Shown here: in pieces, positions 34,821 through 43,107 of the stretch
Numbering within the stretch: the first letter of the stretch is position 1
Layout of the letters: each line of letters begins with the position of its first letter
Origin: Planctomycetota bacterium
Lineage (GTDB): Bacteria; Planctomycetota; UBA11346
Length of the DNA: 59,663 nucleotides
Reading direction: 5' to 3'
Assembly: GCA_013816485.1 (NCBI GenBank)
Contig: JACDEI010000032.1
Location: 1 to 59,663, forward strand
The notes under the pieces: generated by a model
Told to the model about the DNA's origin: nothing
Seen by the model: only the letters and a program-made list of their open reading frames with translations
Database searches by the model: none
Position numbers and translations under genes: made by a program

Positions 34821-36242
34821 TCACATCAACAGATCGCCGAGCGGTCCTTGCTGGAACTCCTTGCCCAGCGCCTTGTCGAATTGACCAAAGCTGCCGCGTG
34901 GTGCACCGGCGGCGTGCAGCAGCGTGGCGTAAAGGCAACCCATGGTGCGGTGGCCGGTGCGGCCATAGCGCGGGTATTCCAGGTAACGCCCTTTGGTTTT
35001 CAGCCGACCACCCAGGTCACCAAGGATCAGCGTCGGCCATTCCCAGCACGTTGCGTGATGGGCATTGGCCGAGTCACTGAGGTAGATGATCGCTGTGTTG
35101 TCGAGCATCGTGCCGTTGCCTTCGGGAACCACCTGGAGCTTGGCGGCGAGCTTGGCCATCAGCTCGATATGAAAACGGCGGATGGTCTGCGCCAATTCGT
35201 CGCCGCTCTTGCCGTTCTCACCACCGCCGTGGCCGATCTGGTGCTTGTCGATAGAGATGCCGAGGCCCTTGAAGGTGACTTCGAAATAGCGTCCACCGCA
35301 GCCGCTGGCGATGGTCAGGACGTTGGTCAGGCCGGCGATCAGCGCGGCGGCGCCGATCTCGACATGGGCATCGAGACGCTCGGTCTCCACCAGCGAGGTA
35401 TAGCTGGGTCCCGGTTGTGGTGCGTAGCGCTTCAGCAGATCGCTACGTTTGGTGATCTGGTCATGGCGAGCACGCATGACGGCCAGGGAGTTCTCGTAGT
35501 TCTCCAGCTTGGCGCGTTCGGGTCCTGCCAGGTGGTGCGACAGCCGTTTCAAGTCGCCGCGCAGAAAATCGAGCACGTTGGCATTCGCAGCGAAGTCGTC
35601 CTTGGCGCCATCGGCGATGCTGCCGAACAACGCGTACATGGCCGCGTCCGGCTGGCACATGGTCGGCAGCGCGCGACCGGCATCCCACGCCGAAACGTTC
35701 TGCACCAACACTTCGTTCGGATTGTGGGTGATACCCAGGCCAACGTGCGGGAACGGCGCGGGCAGGGCCTTGGCCAACGCCGCGTCGATGGTCTCGCCGG
35801 CCGGCCCACGTTGCCCGCCGTATTGGCCGAGCGCGCCGAAATTGACCGAGTGGCCGCCTTCGCACACCCGACCGGACAGGCCCTGCACGATGGCGAGGCG
35901 GTCCCTAAACGGCGCGAGCGGTTCCAGACAGAACGGCAGTTCGTGTCCAGCGAGCGTGACCTCGCGAAAGGTCTGGGCGTCGGTGACGTTGTGGGCGGTC
36001 GAGTTGAACGACGATTGCGGGCGCACAACTCCGCGCGGCACCAGATGCTCCGCGCTGACGCCGTTGCCTTCGACCAGGAACACCACGCGGCGCGGTGGCT
36101 TTGCCGTGGCACCGGAGTCCTCGGCGGCGAGTCGGCTGAGAAACGGCGCCAGCAGGCTGGCGCCCGCGCCCAGCGTCAGATTGCCCAGTAGGCGCCGACG
36201 GCTGAGCGCCGTGCTGGCCTGGAAAAATCGGGGAGTCGACAT
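34821..36242 (-). CDS. DUF1552 Tat-exported protein (second copy)
   Basis: 473 residues. A twin-arginine leader (LSRRRLLGNLTLGAGASLLAPF) is followed by a DUF1552 body: RRVVFLVEGNGVSAEHLVP, LAIVQGLSGRVCEGGHSVNFGAL, KLENYENSL, IASGCGGRYFEVTFKGLG, GHGGGENGKS and YLSDSANAHHATCWEWP. DUF1552 proteins belong to the alkaline-phosphatase-like superfamily together with DUF1501 and are typically paired with DUF1592-class haem proteins in PVC bacteria and myxobacteria; their substrates are unknown. It is the last gene of the sigma-FecR operon, 17 bp after the leucine-rich gene. It is only distantly similar to the DUF1552 protein at 41825-43093. Confidence 0.88.
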   Translation of the reverse strand: MSTPRFFQASTALSRRRLLGNLTLGAGASLLAPFLSRLAAEDSGATAKPPRRVVFLVEGNGVSAEHLVPRGVVRPQSSFNSTAHNVTDAQTFREVTLAGHELPFCLEPLAPFRDRLAIVQGLSGRVCEGGHSVNFGALGQYGGQRGPAGETIDAALAKALPAPFPHVGLGITHNPNEVLVQNVSAWDAGRALPTMCQPDAAMYALFGSIADGAKDDFAANANVLDFLRGDLKRLSHHLAGPERAKLENYENSLAVMRARHDQITKRSDLLKRYAPQPGPSYTSLVETERLDAHVEIGAAALIAGLTNVLTIASGCGGRYFEVTFKGLGISIDKHQIGHGGGENGKSGDELAQTIRRFHIELMAKLAAKLQVVPEGNGTMLDNTAIIYLSDSANAHHATCWEWPTLILGDLGGRLKTKGRYLEYPRYGRTGHRTMGCLYATLLHAAGAPRGSFGQFDKALGKEFQQGPLGDLLM

Positions 36243-36259
36243 GGCGAAAGTTCCTCAGG

Positions 36260-37252
36260 TCACTTGGCGATTGGTTCGCTGGGCGTGGGCGTGGGCGTGG
36301 GCGTGTCGGTTTTGCTGGCCTCGGCGGCGACCTTGCGGGCGGCGAGATCCGCCTGTTTTTCCAGGTACGCGCGGGAGAGATCCCATTTCATCCGCTGCTC
36401 TGGCGTCATCCGCGTGGCCTTGATGACTACCTGCGGCAGATCGGCCTGTACCCGCGCGAGGTCGTCAACGCTGATGTCCACCACGTCGAGGGTGAGCGCC
36501 GTCAGCAGCGGAAGTTCCTTCAGTCGGTGCAGGCTGCCGGCGTAGGTGACCACGGTGTTGCTGAACGATAGCGACTTCAATCCGCTGAGCGTGGTCAGGC
36601 TCAACACGCCGGTCTCGGACAACACCGGCGCGCCGGTAGCCCAGAAATTTACCCCTTCAAGCGTGCGGTTTCCCTCCAGTGATTTGGCCGCGCGGTCGCT
36701 GGCGGCCCCGTGTCCCAAGCGGATGCGCCGCAGCAGCGGTGCGCTGGCGATGATCCCGATGCCTTCACCCACCAGCCGGTGGTCACTGCTGAAATCTTCC
36801 AACGCCGGACTACGCGCGAGAGCTGCGGCGATGCCAGGTCCAAGACGACAATGACTGAATGCCAGCCGACGCAGCGCGGTCATGCGGGCAAAGGACTCAA
36901 CTGCGTCGCCGTCGGCATGGCAGCCTTCCAGGACCAGGGATTCAACTCGCAGGTTGGCTAACTGCGCAAGACCATCCGCGTCGATGAAGGCTCCAACACA
37001 GTGAAAGCTGGTCACCGGCACGCTGCCCACCGCAGCCCATTGGGTTTCGTTCAGCGGTTGGCCGCTGCGGATGGACAACCCCCAGGTGCCGATCACCCCA
37101 GGAAACTTCCGCACCTGCGCATCGACACCGGACAAGGCCTCGGGGATGGTCGGTGGCACGTCGCCAGCCAGAAGCCAGCCCTGGGCGATGAGCACCAGAA
37201 TCAGCAGGGCTGAACGCAGCACGGTGGGAAAGCATGCGAGGAAGTGGGTCAT
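36260..37252 (-). CDS. Secreted leucine-rich-repeat-like protein
   Basis: 330 residues. The signal peptide is FPTVLRSALLILVLIAQGWLLA. The middle shows irregular leucine-rich steps of 23-25 residues (LANLRVESLVLEGCHADGD, MTALRRLAFSHCRLGPG, SPALEDFSSDHRLVGEG, LSGLKSLSFSNTVVTYAG, LPLLTALTLDVVDISVDDL), as in ribonuclease-inhibitor-like LRRs of planctomycetes. The C terminus is a Lys/Ala helix and a Thr/Pro tail. The start overlaps the stop of the upstream DUF1588-class gene by 4 bp (ATGA). It probably binds a partner of that haem protein at the cell surface. Confidence 0.75.
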   Translation of the reverse strand: MTHFLACFPTVLRSALLILVLIAQGWLLAGDVPPTIPEALSGVDAQVRKFPGVIGTWGLSIRSGQPLNETQWAAVGSVPVTSFHCVGAFIDADGLAQLANLRVESLVLEGCHADGDAVESFARMTALRRLAFSHCRLGPGIAAALARSPALEDFSSDHRLVGEGIGIIASAPLLRRIRLGHGAASDRAAKSLEGNRTLEGVNFWATGAPVLSETGVLSLTTLSGLKSLSFSNTVVTYAGSLHRLKELPLLTALTLDVVDISVDDLARVQADLPQVVIKATRMTPEQRMKWDLSRAYLEKQADLAARKVAAEASKTDTPTPTPTPSEPIAK

Positions 37253-39357
37253 GGGCTGGTCGGCACGGTGCGGTAGAGGAACGAATCGGAACTCAGCAGT
37301 GCGACGATCAACGCCTTCATGCTGCCGCCGCTAGCGACATACGCAGTGTCGGCCTCGCGCAGCGAGGTGGCATCGCCGATATTTTCCGGCCGGCCCATCC
37401 AGTAGCGGAAGGCGTGGCGGACGAACACCTGGCGCACGCGCGTCGACGCCGCCAAGCGGTGGAGCAGCTCATGGACATTGGCCACCGGACCATCGATGGT
37501 CGGATCGCTGGTGAAATCCAACGCGCCGGTGGTATCGAGGGCAACCTCGTGTTTCGCTGCGGTCGGAGGATCAAGTTTGGGATTTCGCCCTGGAATCGGC
37601 GGCTTGCTCGGATCTTCGACGGTTTCACTGGTGCGGTAGCGACCGAAATGATCGTACTGTTCAAACGCTAGGCCGAGCGGATTCATCGACTGATGGCAGG
37701 TCCAACAATACTCCTGTCGCGTCACCTCCATGCGCGTGCGCAGGGTCTGGCTAAGATCATCGGGCAATTTCGCGCAGACGGTGATCGGCACATCCAGGAT
37801 GGCCTGACCCAGCAGGTGTTCTCGAATCCATTTGCCGCGACGGATGGCGTCGTTGTTGAAGTTCTGACTGCGTGCGACCAGCCAACTCGGTTGGGTCAGG
37901 ATGCCGCAGCGTTGGTCGACCGGCAATTGCACCGGCTGCATGCCTTCCGGCCAGGCGTCGAGGTTGTAGGTGCGGAAGTTGTTGGTCTTCGGATAGACCG
38001 GTCCGCCGGTGTTCTTCACCAGGTCCCAGCGGCTGCCGATGAAGGATTCGCGCGTGGTCAGCAGTTCCTTCACCACGTCCTTATCGCGCATCAGGATCAC
38101 CTGGATCAGTTGATCGGTATCGCCCACCAACGCCGGGGCATAGAAGTCGGGATTGAGCGCCTTGTCCTTGAAGACGTCGGGGGCGGAGGTGTAGGCAAAG
38201 TATTCCTGGAAAAAACGCAGGATGCGCGGGTTGGAACTGAGCGGCGCCGCGAGCATGGCGCGCACCTCGGTGGCGACGCCCTCGCGGGTATCGAGCGCAC
38301 CTTTGCGTGCGCGGTCGAGCTGCGCGCGGTCGAGCGGCTGGTCGCGCAGCGCTCCGCCCAGGGCAAAGACGATCTCGGCCGGCGATAGCCGGCGACGGCC
38401 CTGCGGGTCGGCCGGATCCAGACCGAGCTCCAGTCGAAACATCGATTCCGGCTGCAGGAACACCGCGGTCAACACGGCGCGCGCGGCCACTGCGGCCGTG
38501 CTCTCGCGCCGGGTCTTCAGGTACAGCGCATACAACGCGGCGTATTCCTCAGTTCCAGGTAGCTGCGTGCGGCGGTAGACCAGCAGGGAATTCAGCGCCG
38601 CATCCAGGGCCTTGCGCTCGGGCACCAACTGCGGATCGAGCAGCGCAGCGAATGACCCCAGGCCGCCGCGATCCATCACCACCTTGTCGCCCTCCAGGTG
38701 GTGCACGGTGGCCGAGGCCGCCATACGTGCCGCGTTGCGCATAAGCGTCGACAACGTGCCGACATCGATGCTGCGGCCGGCGGCCATGTCAAAGAAGCCG
38801 TCGACGCGTTCGCTGCTCATCGCTTGGGTCAGCGGATTGCGCTCGCCCGACGAAGCCTTGAGCAGACCGAAGTAGAGTTGCGGGCTGAAGCGCCACAGCC
38901 GTGGAGGATTGTCCAGCGGGGCGTCGAGCGGATCACTGAACAGGCGCGTATGGTCGAGGTGGTTGCCGGTTGGCTGGATCTCTAGTTCATGGGTATCCGC
39001 TCCCACGCGCTTCAGTTCCGCCCGCAACCAGGCGACCACCTGTGCGCTGGCGGCGGCTGCCGGCCGTGGCCGCGAGGCCGGTGGCATCTCGCCCATGATC
39101 AGCATCCGAGCGGTCTCAATCCACTCGCTGGCGGTGGTTGCGGTCAGCATCCTGGGATCCAAACGGGTGAGCGTGAAATCGCCCTTCGGCTTGGCCCCGC
39201 TGTGGCACTTCGCGCAATGCTGATCAAGAAACGCGACGACGTCACGCGGTGGTGTTTCTTGCGCGCTGGTCACCTGCACCAGCAGGCTGAGCAGCAGTGT
39301 TGCTGCCATACGCCGACCGAGATCGGATGCTGACGATCGCATGCCGTTCATTTCCAT
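37249..39357 (-). CDS. DUF1588/DUF1585-class secreted haem protein
   Basis: 702 residues; an ATG at 39342 gives a cleaner start. The signal peptide is MAATLLLSLLVQVTSAQ. A PSCyt1-type haem site follows (FLDQHCAKCHSGAKPKGDF), then a DUF1592-like central region (RAVLTAVFLQPESMFRLELGL) and DUF1588/DUF1585 modules (RCGILTQPSWLVARSQNF, RRGKWIREHLLGQAI). A second CxxCH lies in EYCWTCHQSMNPLGLAFEQYD, and SFLYR is near the end. It carries two probable haem sites and is exported, so an electron-transfer role is likely. It overlaps its upstream partner by about 10 bp and its downstream gene by 4 bp. Confidence 0.88.
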   Translation of the reverse strand: MEMNGMRSSASDLGRRMAATLLLSLLVQVTSAQETPPRDVVAFLDQHCAKCHSGAKPKGDFTLTRLDPRMLTATTASEWIETARMLIMGEMPPASRPRPAAAASAQVVAWLRAELKRVGADTHELEIQPTGNHLDHTRLFSDPLDAPLDNPPRLWRFSPQLYFGLLKASSGERNPLTQAMSSERVDGFFDMAAGRSIDVGTLSTLMRNAARMAASATVHHLEGDKVVMDRGGLGSFAALLDPQLVPERKALDAALNSLLVYRRTQLPGTEEYAALYALYLKTRRESTAAVAARAVLTAVFLQPESMFRLELGLDPADPQGRRRLSPAEIVFALGGALRDQPLDRAQLDRARKGALDTREGVATEVRAMLAAPLSSNPRILRFFQEYFAYTSAPDVFKDKALNPDFYAPALVGDTDQLIQVILMRDKDVVKELLTTRESFIGSRWDLVKNTGGPVYPKTNNFRTYNLDAWPEGMQPVQLPVDQRCGILTQPSWLVARSQNFNNDAIRRGKWIREHLLGQAILDVPITVCAKLPDDLSQTLRTRMEVTRQEYCWTCHQSMNPLGLAFEQYDHFGRYRTSETVEDPSKPPIPGRNPKLDPPTAAKHEVALDTTGALDFTSDPTIDGPVANVHELLHRLAASTRVRQVFVRHAFRYWMGRPENIGDATSLREADTAYVASGGSMKALIVALLSSDSFLYRTVPTSP

Positions 39358-41696
39358 CGGAACAGCTCGCTCTGGACCACCGCGTGGATCAGGGAGCGCA
39401 CGCCGAATTTGTTCGTGGCGGTAGTCTGCACCAGCGTATCAATCGCCGGTTGATCGACGGCGGTAGCAGGCGCACCGGTGGCATAGATCACCAGATGACG
39501 GGCCAGTCCGCGGGCGAGCTGCTCTGGTCGGTCGACGAGTTGGGCCCGCAGGTCAAGGATGTTGGCGAACGGGCGTCCCCCAGGAACCTTGCCACTGGGG
39601 TCGACCGGCAGACCATCGCGCCATTTCTTGCCGTCGGGTTCGCGGTAGCGCGTACGGAAGGCACCGGTGACATCGAAGCTTTCGAGTGCGAAGCCGTAGG
39701 GATCGAACTTCGCATGACAGGTGGCGCACGACCCCTTGCTGCTGTGCAACGCCAACTGCTCGCGCAGCGTGGTGGCACCGCGGATGTCGGGTTCGACCGC
39801 AGGGATGTCGGACGGCGGCGCGGGGATCGGTGTGCCGAGCAGGCGTTCCGCCACCCACACACCGCGTTTCACCGGCGAGGTGCTGGTGCCGTCGGCGGTG
39901 ATCTTCATCACCGCCGACTGCGTCCAGATGCCGCCGTAGGGCGAATCCGCCGGCAGCGGCACCTGACGCAGGTGCGAACCGTCAACGCTGGGCAAACCGT
40001 ACCACTTGGCGAGCTCGTCATTAACCAGCACCCACGGCGAGGCCACCAGGTGACGGACGCCGAGGTCGTCATCGAGCATCCTACGGAAGGTGCCGTAGGT
40101 CTCCTGCGCGCTGGAGAATTTGAGGACCTCGCCATAGCCGGGATACAGGCGGGCATCTGGGGTGGTGTCGTTGATCATGCGCAAGCCCAGCCACTGGTCG
40201 ACGAAGTCGCGACTGAAACGTTGCGAGCGCGGATCGTTCAGCAACCGTTCGGTCTGCTCCCGCAGGACCGACGCATTGCTCAGGCGACCGCTACGCGCGA
40301 TCTGCATCAACTCCTCGTCGGGGGTCGAGTTCCATAAAAAATACGCCAAGCGCGAGGCCAAGGCGAAGTCGCTCAATTTTCCTGGCGCTTCGATGACGCA
40401 GAGGAAATCCGCGCTGGTCATCAGCTCGGTCACTTGGTTGAGGAAGGCCGCATCCAGCGTTACGCCCGCATCGATCTGCTGGGCGATGGCCTCGACCTGT
40501 TGGTTCAACTCGCTGCTGGTCAGATCACGGCGGAACAGCCGTGCACCGACGCGCGCCATGGTGGTGTGCATCACGGCGAGGTAATCCGAACGGTTCACCA
40601 GCTTCGTGGCGTTCTTGCCGTTGACGGTCAGTTTCTTGGTCAGGCGCATTGCCTCCGTCAACGCCACCGGCAGATCCGCCGTCAGCCAACGATCACCGGC
40701 GATGGGCAGCTCCGGACCTTCGATCTCCATCCACTGCATGGCCAGTCCTGGGCCTTTGCAATTCTTGGCCTGCGAGTTCTTCGGCACCTGCACGCCGATG
40801 CCGAGCGGCATCGCGCGGATAACGGCACCACGCCTAAGCATGACCTCGGTCTCCACCACCGTAGCCTTTCCGGGGGGTGCCTCCAGCACAGTGATCAGTT
40901 CCCATGGCACCGGGCCGGCATACAATCCAAACGGCAGTGGCTTGTCGGTCTGGTAGCCGTAGACTAGGAAACGCACTTTGTGTTTACCCGCGACGCGCGT
41001 GCCGGAAAATTTGAGCCGCCCGGAAGTGACGTCGGAATTGAACGATACCATCGTGCCGCCGTCGAGCACCAGAATGTGCCCAGCCGATTCGCCGCTTTCC
41101 ATCGCTGCGGCGCGCACCACGCGCTGGTCGTCCTTACCTGGCGGACGCAGCACCCATGTCTTCAGCAGATCGTCGGCTAGGGTGAAATAGCCGAAGGCAC
41201 CGTCCGCCGACAAGGGCAATGCCGCTGCGACGTTGTCGTAGCCATCGACACGACCATCGTTGGGCAGATGTTTATCCGCCACCGGACGGATGCCGAATAG
41301 GTCTTCAACGGTGTTGGCATATTCGTTGCGGCTCAGTCTGCGCAGCTTGGCTCGTCCGACGTCCTGCGTCCTTGCCAGCATCAGTTTGCTGAGATCACCG
41401 CGAATCCAGGTGGTCAAAGCCTCTTTCTCGCGTGCACTCAACGGCTTGGCGTCCTCGGGCGGCATCTCGCCGCTCTCGATCTGTTCCAACACGCGAAACC
41501 ACAGATCGCGATCCGCTGCGAGCTGTTCCGTGGTGCGCGGTTGTGACAGGTCCAGCTTGGCTTTCTGCTTCTCCGCCCCGTGGCATTCCGCACAGCGGGT
41601 CTTGAGGATCGGCAACACGCGTGAGGAAAAGGTGGCGGTGGCGTCACCGGCGTGCGACGTTGCGCAGCAGCAGAAGAGCAAGGCAATTGCAAGCAT
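39348..41696 (-). CDS. DUF1587-DUF1592-DUF1588-DUF1585 secreted haem protein
   Basis: 782 residues from the ATG at 41696 (MLAIALLFCCCATSHAGD), which gives a good signal peptide. The 44 in-frame codons upstream translate the heptamer repeats and were rejected. In order: cytochrome motif ILKTRCAECHGAEKQKAKLDL, DUF1587 (LRRLSRNEYANTVEDLFGI), a carbohydrate-binding-like domain, DUF1595/1592 (FADFLCVIEA-like; ASRLAYFLWNSTPDEELMQIA), DUF1588 (PVKRGVWVAERLLGTPIP, then CATCHAKFDPYGFALE), and DUF1585 at the end (HAVVQSELF). These multidomain proteins are linked to extracellular oxidation in Planctomycetota, but no substrate is proven. It lies directly between the DUF1552 gene and the second haem protein gene. 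Confidence 0.9.
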   Translation of the reverse strand: MLAIALLFCCCATSHAGDATATFSSRVLPILKTRCAECHGAEKQKAKLDLSQPRTTEQLAADRDLWFRVLEQIESGEMPPEDAKPLSAREKEALTTWIRGDLSKLMLARTQDVGRAKLRRLSRNEYANTVEDLFGIRPVADKHLPNDGRVDGYDNVAAALPLSADGAFGYFTLADDLLKTWVLRPPGKDDQRVVRAAAMESGESAGHILVLDGGTMVSFNSDVTSGRLKFSGTRVAGKHKVRFLVYGYQTDKPLPFGLYAGPVPWELITVLEAPPGKATVVETEVMLRRGAVIRAMPLGIGVQVPKNSQAKNCKGPGLAMQWMEIEGPELPIAGDRWLTADLPVALTEAMRLTKKLTVNGKNATKLVNRSDYLAVMHTTMARVGARLFRRDLTSSELNQQVEAIAQQIDAGVTLDAAFLNQVTELMTSADFLCVIEAPGKLSDFALASRLAYFLWNSTPDEELMQIARSGRLSNASVLREQTERLLNDPRSQRFSRDFVDQWLGLRMINDTTPDARLYPGYGEVLKFSSAQETYGTFRRMLDDDLGVRHLVASPWVLVNDELAKWYGLPSVDGSHLRQVPLPADSPYGGIWTQSAVMKITADGTSTSPVKRGVWVAERLLGTPIPAPPSDIPAVEPDIRGATTLREQLALHSSKGSCATCHAKFDPYGFALESFDVTGAFRTRYREPDGKKWRDGLPVDPSGKVPGGRPFANILDLRAQLVDRPEQLARGLARHLVIYATGAPATAVDQPAIDTLVQTTATNKFGVRSLIHAVVQSELFRWK

Positions 41697-41700
41697 CAGT

Positions 41701-41808
41701 GCGGCGTGCGGCGCGCGGCATGCGGCGTTTTGTGGACGGGCACCATGGCACCTGCTTCCCCAGCGAGTGAGCGCAGCGAACGGACGTACGCCGCACAACG
41801 CATGCCGC
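41701..41808. repeat. Heptamer repeat GCGGCGT x4 with inverted copy
   Basis: GCGGCGT, GCGGCGC, GCGGCAT, GCGGCGT at 41701-41728, then ACGCCGC, ACAACGC, ATGCCGC at 41788-41808. The second array is the reverse complement of the first. The element fills the only sizable gap inside the 10.5-kb operon, and its hairpin would lie in the mRNA upstream of the DUF1592 gene. Confidence 0.9.
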
Positions 41809-41824
41809 ACAAACATGTCCCGCT

Positions 41825-43093
41825 TCATACAAGCCCCGCGATCGTCTTGTTTCCCGAACCGAAACTCTCGGTCTCGACCCCGAACTGTTGCAGCATCGAC
41901 ACGTAGAGCTGCGCCAGCGGCGTGTTCTTCTTGGGGTCACCGGCGATGTGGTTGCCGTGTTTCCAAGCACCACCGGCGAGTAGGATCGGCAGATTGTTGG
42001 TGCCGTGCCCGCTGGCGTCGCCCAGATTGCTGCCGAGCAGGACCTGGGTCTGGTCGAGCAGCGTACCGGCACCGTCGGTGGTCTCGCGCAGCCCCACCAG
42101 GAACTGGCGGACAGCGTCGATCTCCGCGCGTTCAACTGCGCGGAGTTGTTCCAGCTTGCGGGCATCCTTGCCGTGATGGGTCAACCCATGGTGGCCAATC
42201 GTCACCCCAGGGATCGGTGGCGCGGGTTCAGATCCTTTCAGCGCGATGGTGATGACGCGGGTCGAGTCCGTGCGCAGCGCCAGACGCGCGAGCATGAACA
42301 GCGCGTTGACGCGACCGATCAGGTCACTTCTATCCGTGCTGTCGACGGGAGCCGTGTCTTCGACGATGGGCTTGGGCCGGCGTGCCCAGTCCTGGTTGGC
42401 CTGTAATTGGCGCTCCATATCGCGCACGGCTTCGTTGTAGTCGTCCAACTGTCGCTGGTCCTGCGCCCCGAGCGTGCTCTTGAGCCCGAGTAGGCGATCA
42501 CCCAGTCGGTCCAGGATGCTCTGACCACGTTTCAGCCGTGCGACTTCGGCTTCTACCTGGTCCGGTTTACCTGCCAGGAACAACCGGGAGAAGATCAGCG
42601 ATGGCCGCTGCAACGGTGGGATGCCGGCCCCGCTGGCGGTATAGCTGAGTCCGGGACCATCATCGGTCGCCATCGTCAGCAGGGGAAACCGCGTGGCGGT
42701 ACCGACGTGTTTTGCTGCCAACACGTCGAGCGAGATGCTGTTACGGAAAGTCGGTGACTTGGGCCGTTGGGCGCTGGTAAGGAAACACGCCTCCGACGCA
42801 TGATCTCCGCCGATCTGCGGATGTGAGATGCCGGAGAAGATCGTGAAGCGCTCGCGCAGGTCACCGAGCAACGCACTGTATTCGCTGGCTTCGTAGTCGC
42901 GCCCAGGCTCCTTGGGAAAGAATGAAGGGCCATAAAAACCGAAGTTGGCGCAGATGTTGACCATGCGTTTCGGTGCGGTTCCGATCTTGGCGCCGGGTTC
43001 CGCAGCACTGGCTAGGCTTTCGAGCCACGGCAGGGCAAGGACGACGCCACCGGCACGCAGGAAGTGACGACGGGAACAGGGGGCATGATACAT
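41825..43093 (-). CDS. DUF1552 Tat-exported protein (first copy)
   Basis: 422 residues from the ATG at 43093, which has AAGGA 7 bp upstream; an ATG at 43111 overlaps the FecR stop codon and adds six residues. The Tat leader is SRRHFLRAGGVVLALPWLES. Features of the body are NICANFGFYGPSFFPKEPGRDYE, FSGISHPQIGGDHASEACFLT, LDVLAAKHVG, DDYNEAVRDMERQL, and ITIALKGSEPAPPIPGVTIGHHGLTHH, typical of DUF1552. It follows FecR and precedes the DUF1592 haem protein, the usual pairing for this family. The pair is probably co-exported and co-functional. Confidence 0.88.
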   Translation of the reverse strand: MYHAPCSRRHFLRAGGVVLALPWLESLASAAEPGAKIGTAPKRMVNICANFGFYGPSFFPKEPGRDYEASEYSALLGDLRERFTIFSGISHPQIGGDHASEACFLTSAQRPKSPTFRNSISLDVLAAKHVGTATRFPLLTMATDDGPGLSYTASGAGIPPLQRPSLIFSRLFLAGKPDQVEAEVARLKRGQSILDRLGDRLLGLKSTLGAQDQRQLDDYNEAVRDMERQLQANQDWARRPKPIVEDTAPVDSTDRSDLIGRVNALFMLARLALRTDSTRVITIALKGSEPAPPIPGVTIGHHGLTHHGKDARKLEQLRAVERAEIDAVRQFLVGLRETTDGAGTLLDQTQVLLGSNLGDASGHGTNNLPILLAGGAWKHGNHIAGDPKKNTPLAQLYVSMLQQFGVETESFGSGNKTIAGLV

Positions 43094-43107
43094 GGCGGGT
43101 CCTTCGT

